A stretch of 22,455 bases of DNA from JAZNOL01 sp045580815. GTDB lineage: Bacteria; Bacillota; Clostridia; RUG12999. The translations under genes and the position numbers were made by a program. Below the pieces are notes generated by a model, which had not been told where the DNA came from, did no database searches, and saw only the letters and a list, made by a program, of their open reading frames with translations. The DNA lies in the NCBI GenBank assembly GCA_045580815.1, contig JAZNOL010000100.1:1-22455 (forward strand). Reading direction: 5' to 3'. This document shows positions 22,260 through 22,455 of this stretch, piece after piece (the first letter of the stretch is position 1; every line of letters begins with the position of its first letter).

Positions 22260-22402
22260 TGATGAATAATGAAGTCGCTACGCTGATGAATATTGAATAA
22301 TGAAAAATTAAGGAACAAATGCTTCGCATTTGAATTAAAAAGAAAATCGCAAAGCGATTTTCCACCACAATTATTCATCATTCATTATTAATTATTCATT
22401 TT
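22255..22402. repeat. MITE-like palindromic repeat with nested hairpins
   Basis: The left side carries TGATGAATATTGAATAATGA-type words, and the right side (22371-22402) carries the same words in reverse orientation (TTATTCATCATTCATTATTA). Between them are two clean hairpins: CAAATGC-TTC-GCATTTG (22316-22332) and GAAAATCGC-AAA-GCGATTTTC (22342-22362). There is no open frame. This looks like a short non-autonomous mobile repeat; copy number cannot be tested here. Confidence 0.6.
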
Positions 22403-22455
22403 GTATGTGGCATCTATTTTATACAGTCTTTATATAAGGATTGTCGAATGTTGTC

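Overview
The window looks like chromosomal DNA of an anaerobic, spore-forming Clostridia member (Bacillota). The evidence is a complete spoIIAA-spoIIAB-sigF operon with a sigma-H-type promoter, low-to-moderate GC by eye, strong AGGAGG/GAGGTGAT ribosome binding sites, GTG and TTG starts, and the gene repertoire (EcfA1/EcfA2, PotABCD, YraN, TcdA). I read no tRNA, rRNA, CRISPR array or phage gene cluster. The genus cannot be named from sequence reading alone; an uncultured gut Oscillospirales-like lineage is a guess.

Layout. Positions 1-2055 hold the 3' part of tcdA (tRNA t6A cyclisation) converging, across a bidirectional terminator, on an RsmF-type rRNA methyltransferase. Positions 2200-5028 are a more AT-rich block of two small proteins of unknown function and a GH78-like alpha-L-rhamnosidase, behind one good promoter. 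These run into an RlmI-like methyltransferase and the ATPase pair ecfA1-ecfA2, closed by a terminator with no ecfT. Positions 7687-8705 are accessory: a tail-anchored small protein divergent from a ribbon-helix-helix regulator, with a palindrome over the shared promoter, and a decayed REP-associated (RAYT/IS200-like) transposase start-coupled to the regulator.

Positions 8744-11263 encode an unusual 839-residue protein: a sugar-isomerase-like TIM barrel fused to a complete acyl-CoA synthetase. Divergent from it are an EamA-type (DMT) transporter and yraN. Positions 12840-14397 are the spoIIA operon that makes the forespore sigma factor. After it comes a hairpin-rich, REP-like intergenic segment, then a SLOG-fold protein divergent from a tiny Cro/C1-type regulator, then a two-CBS-domain protein. 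Positions 16182-20105 are a minus-strand potA-potB-potC-potD spermidine/putrescine ABC operon whose binding protein has both a lipobox and a C-terminal membrane helix. After about 515 bp of AT-rich non-coding DNA come an Eda/DgoA-type aldolase and an overlapping dgoK kinase (2-keto-3-deoxygalactonate catabolism). The window ends in a MITE-like palindromic repeat.

The most noteworthy items are the TIM-barrel/acyl-CoA synthetase fusion, the doubly anchored PotD, the two divergent small-regulator modules with palindromes placed exactly on the partner's promoter, and the GTAG-flanked REP-like hairpins in a genome that also carries a RAYT remnant.
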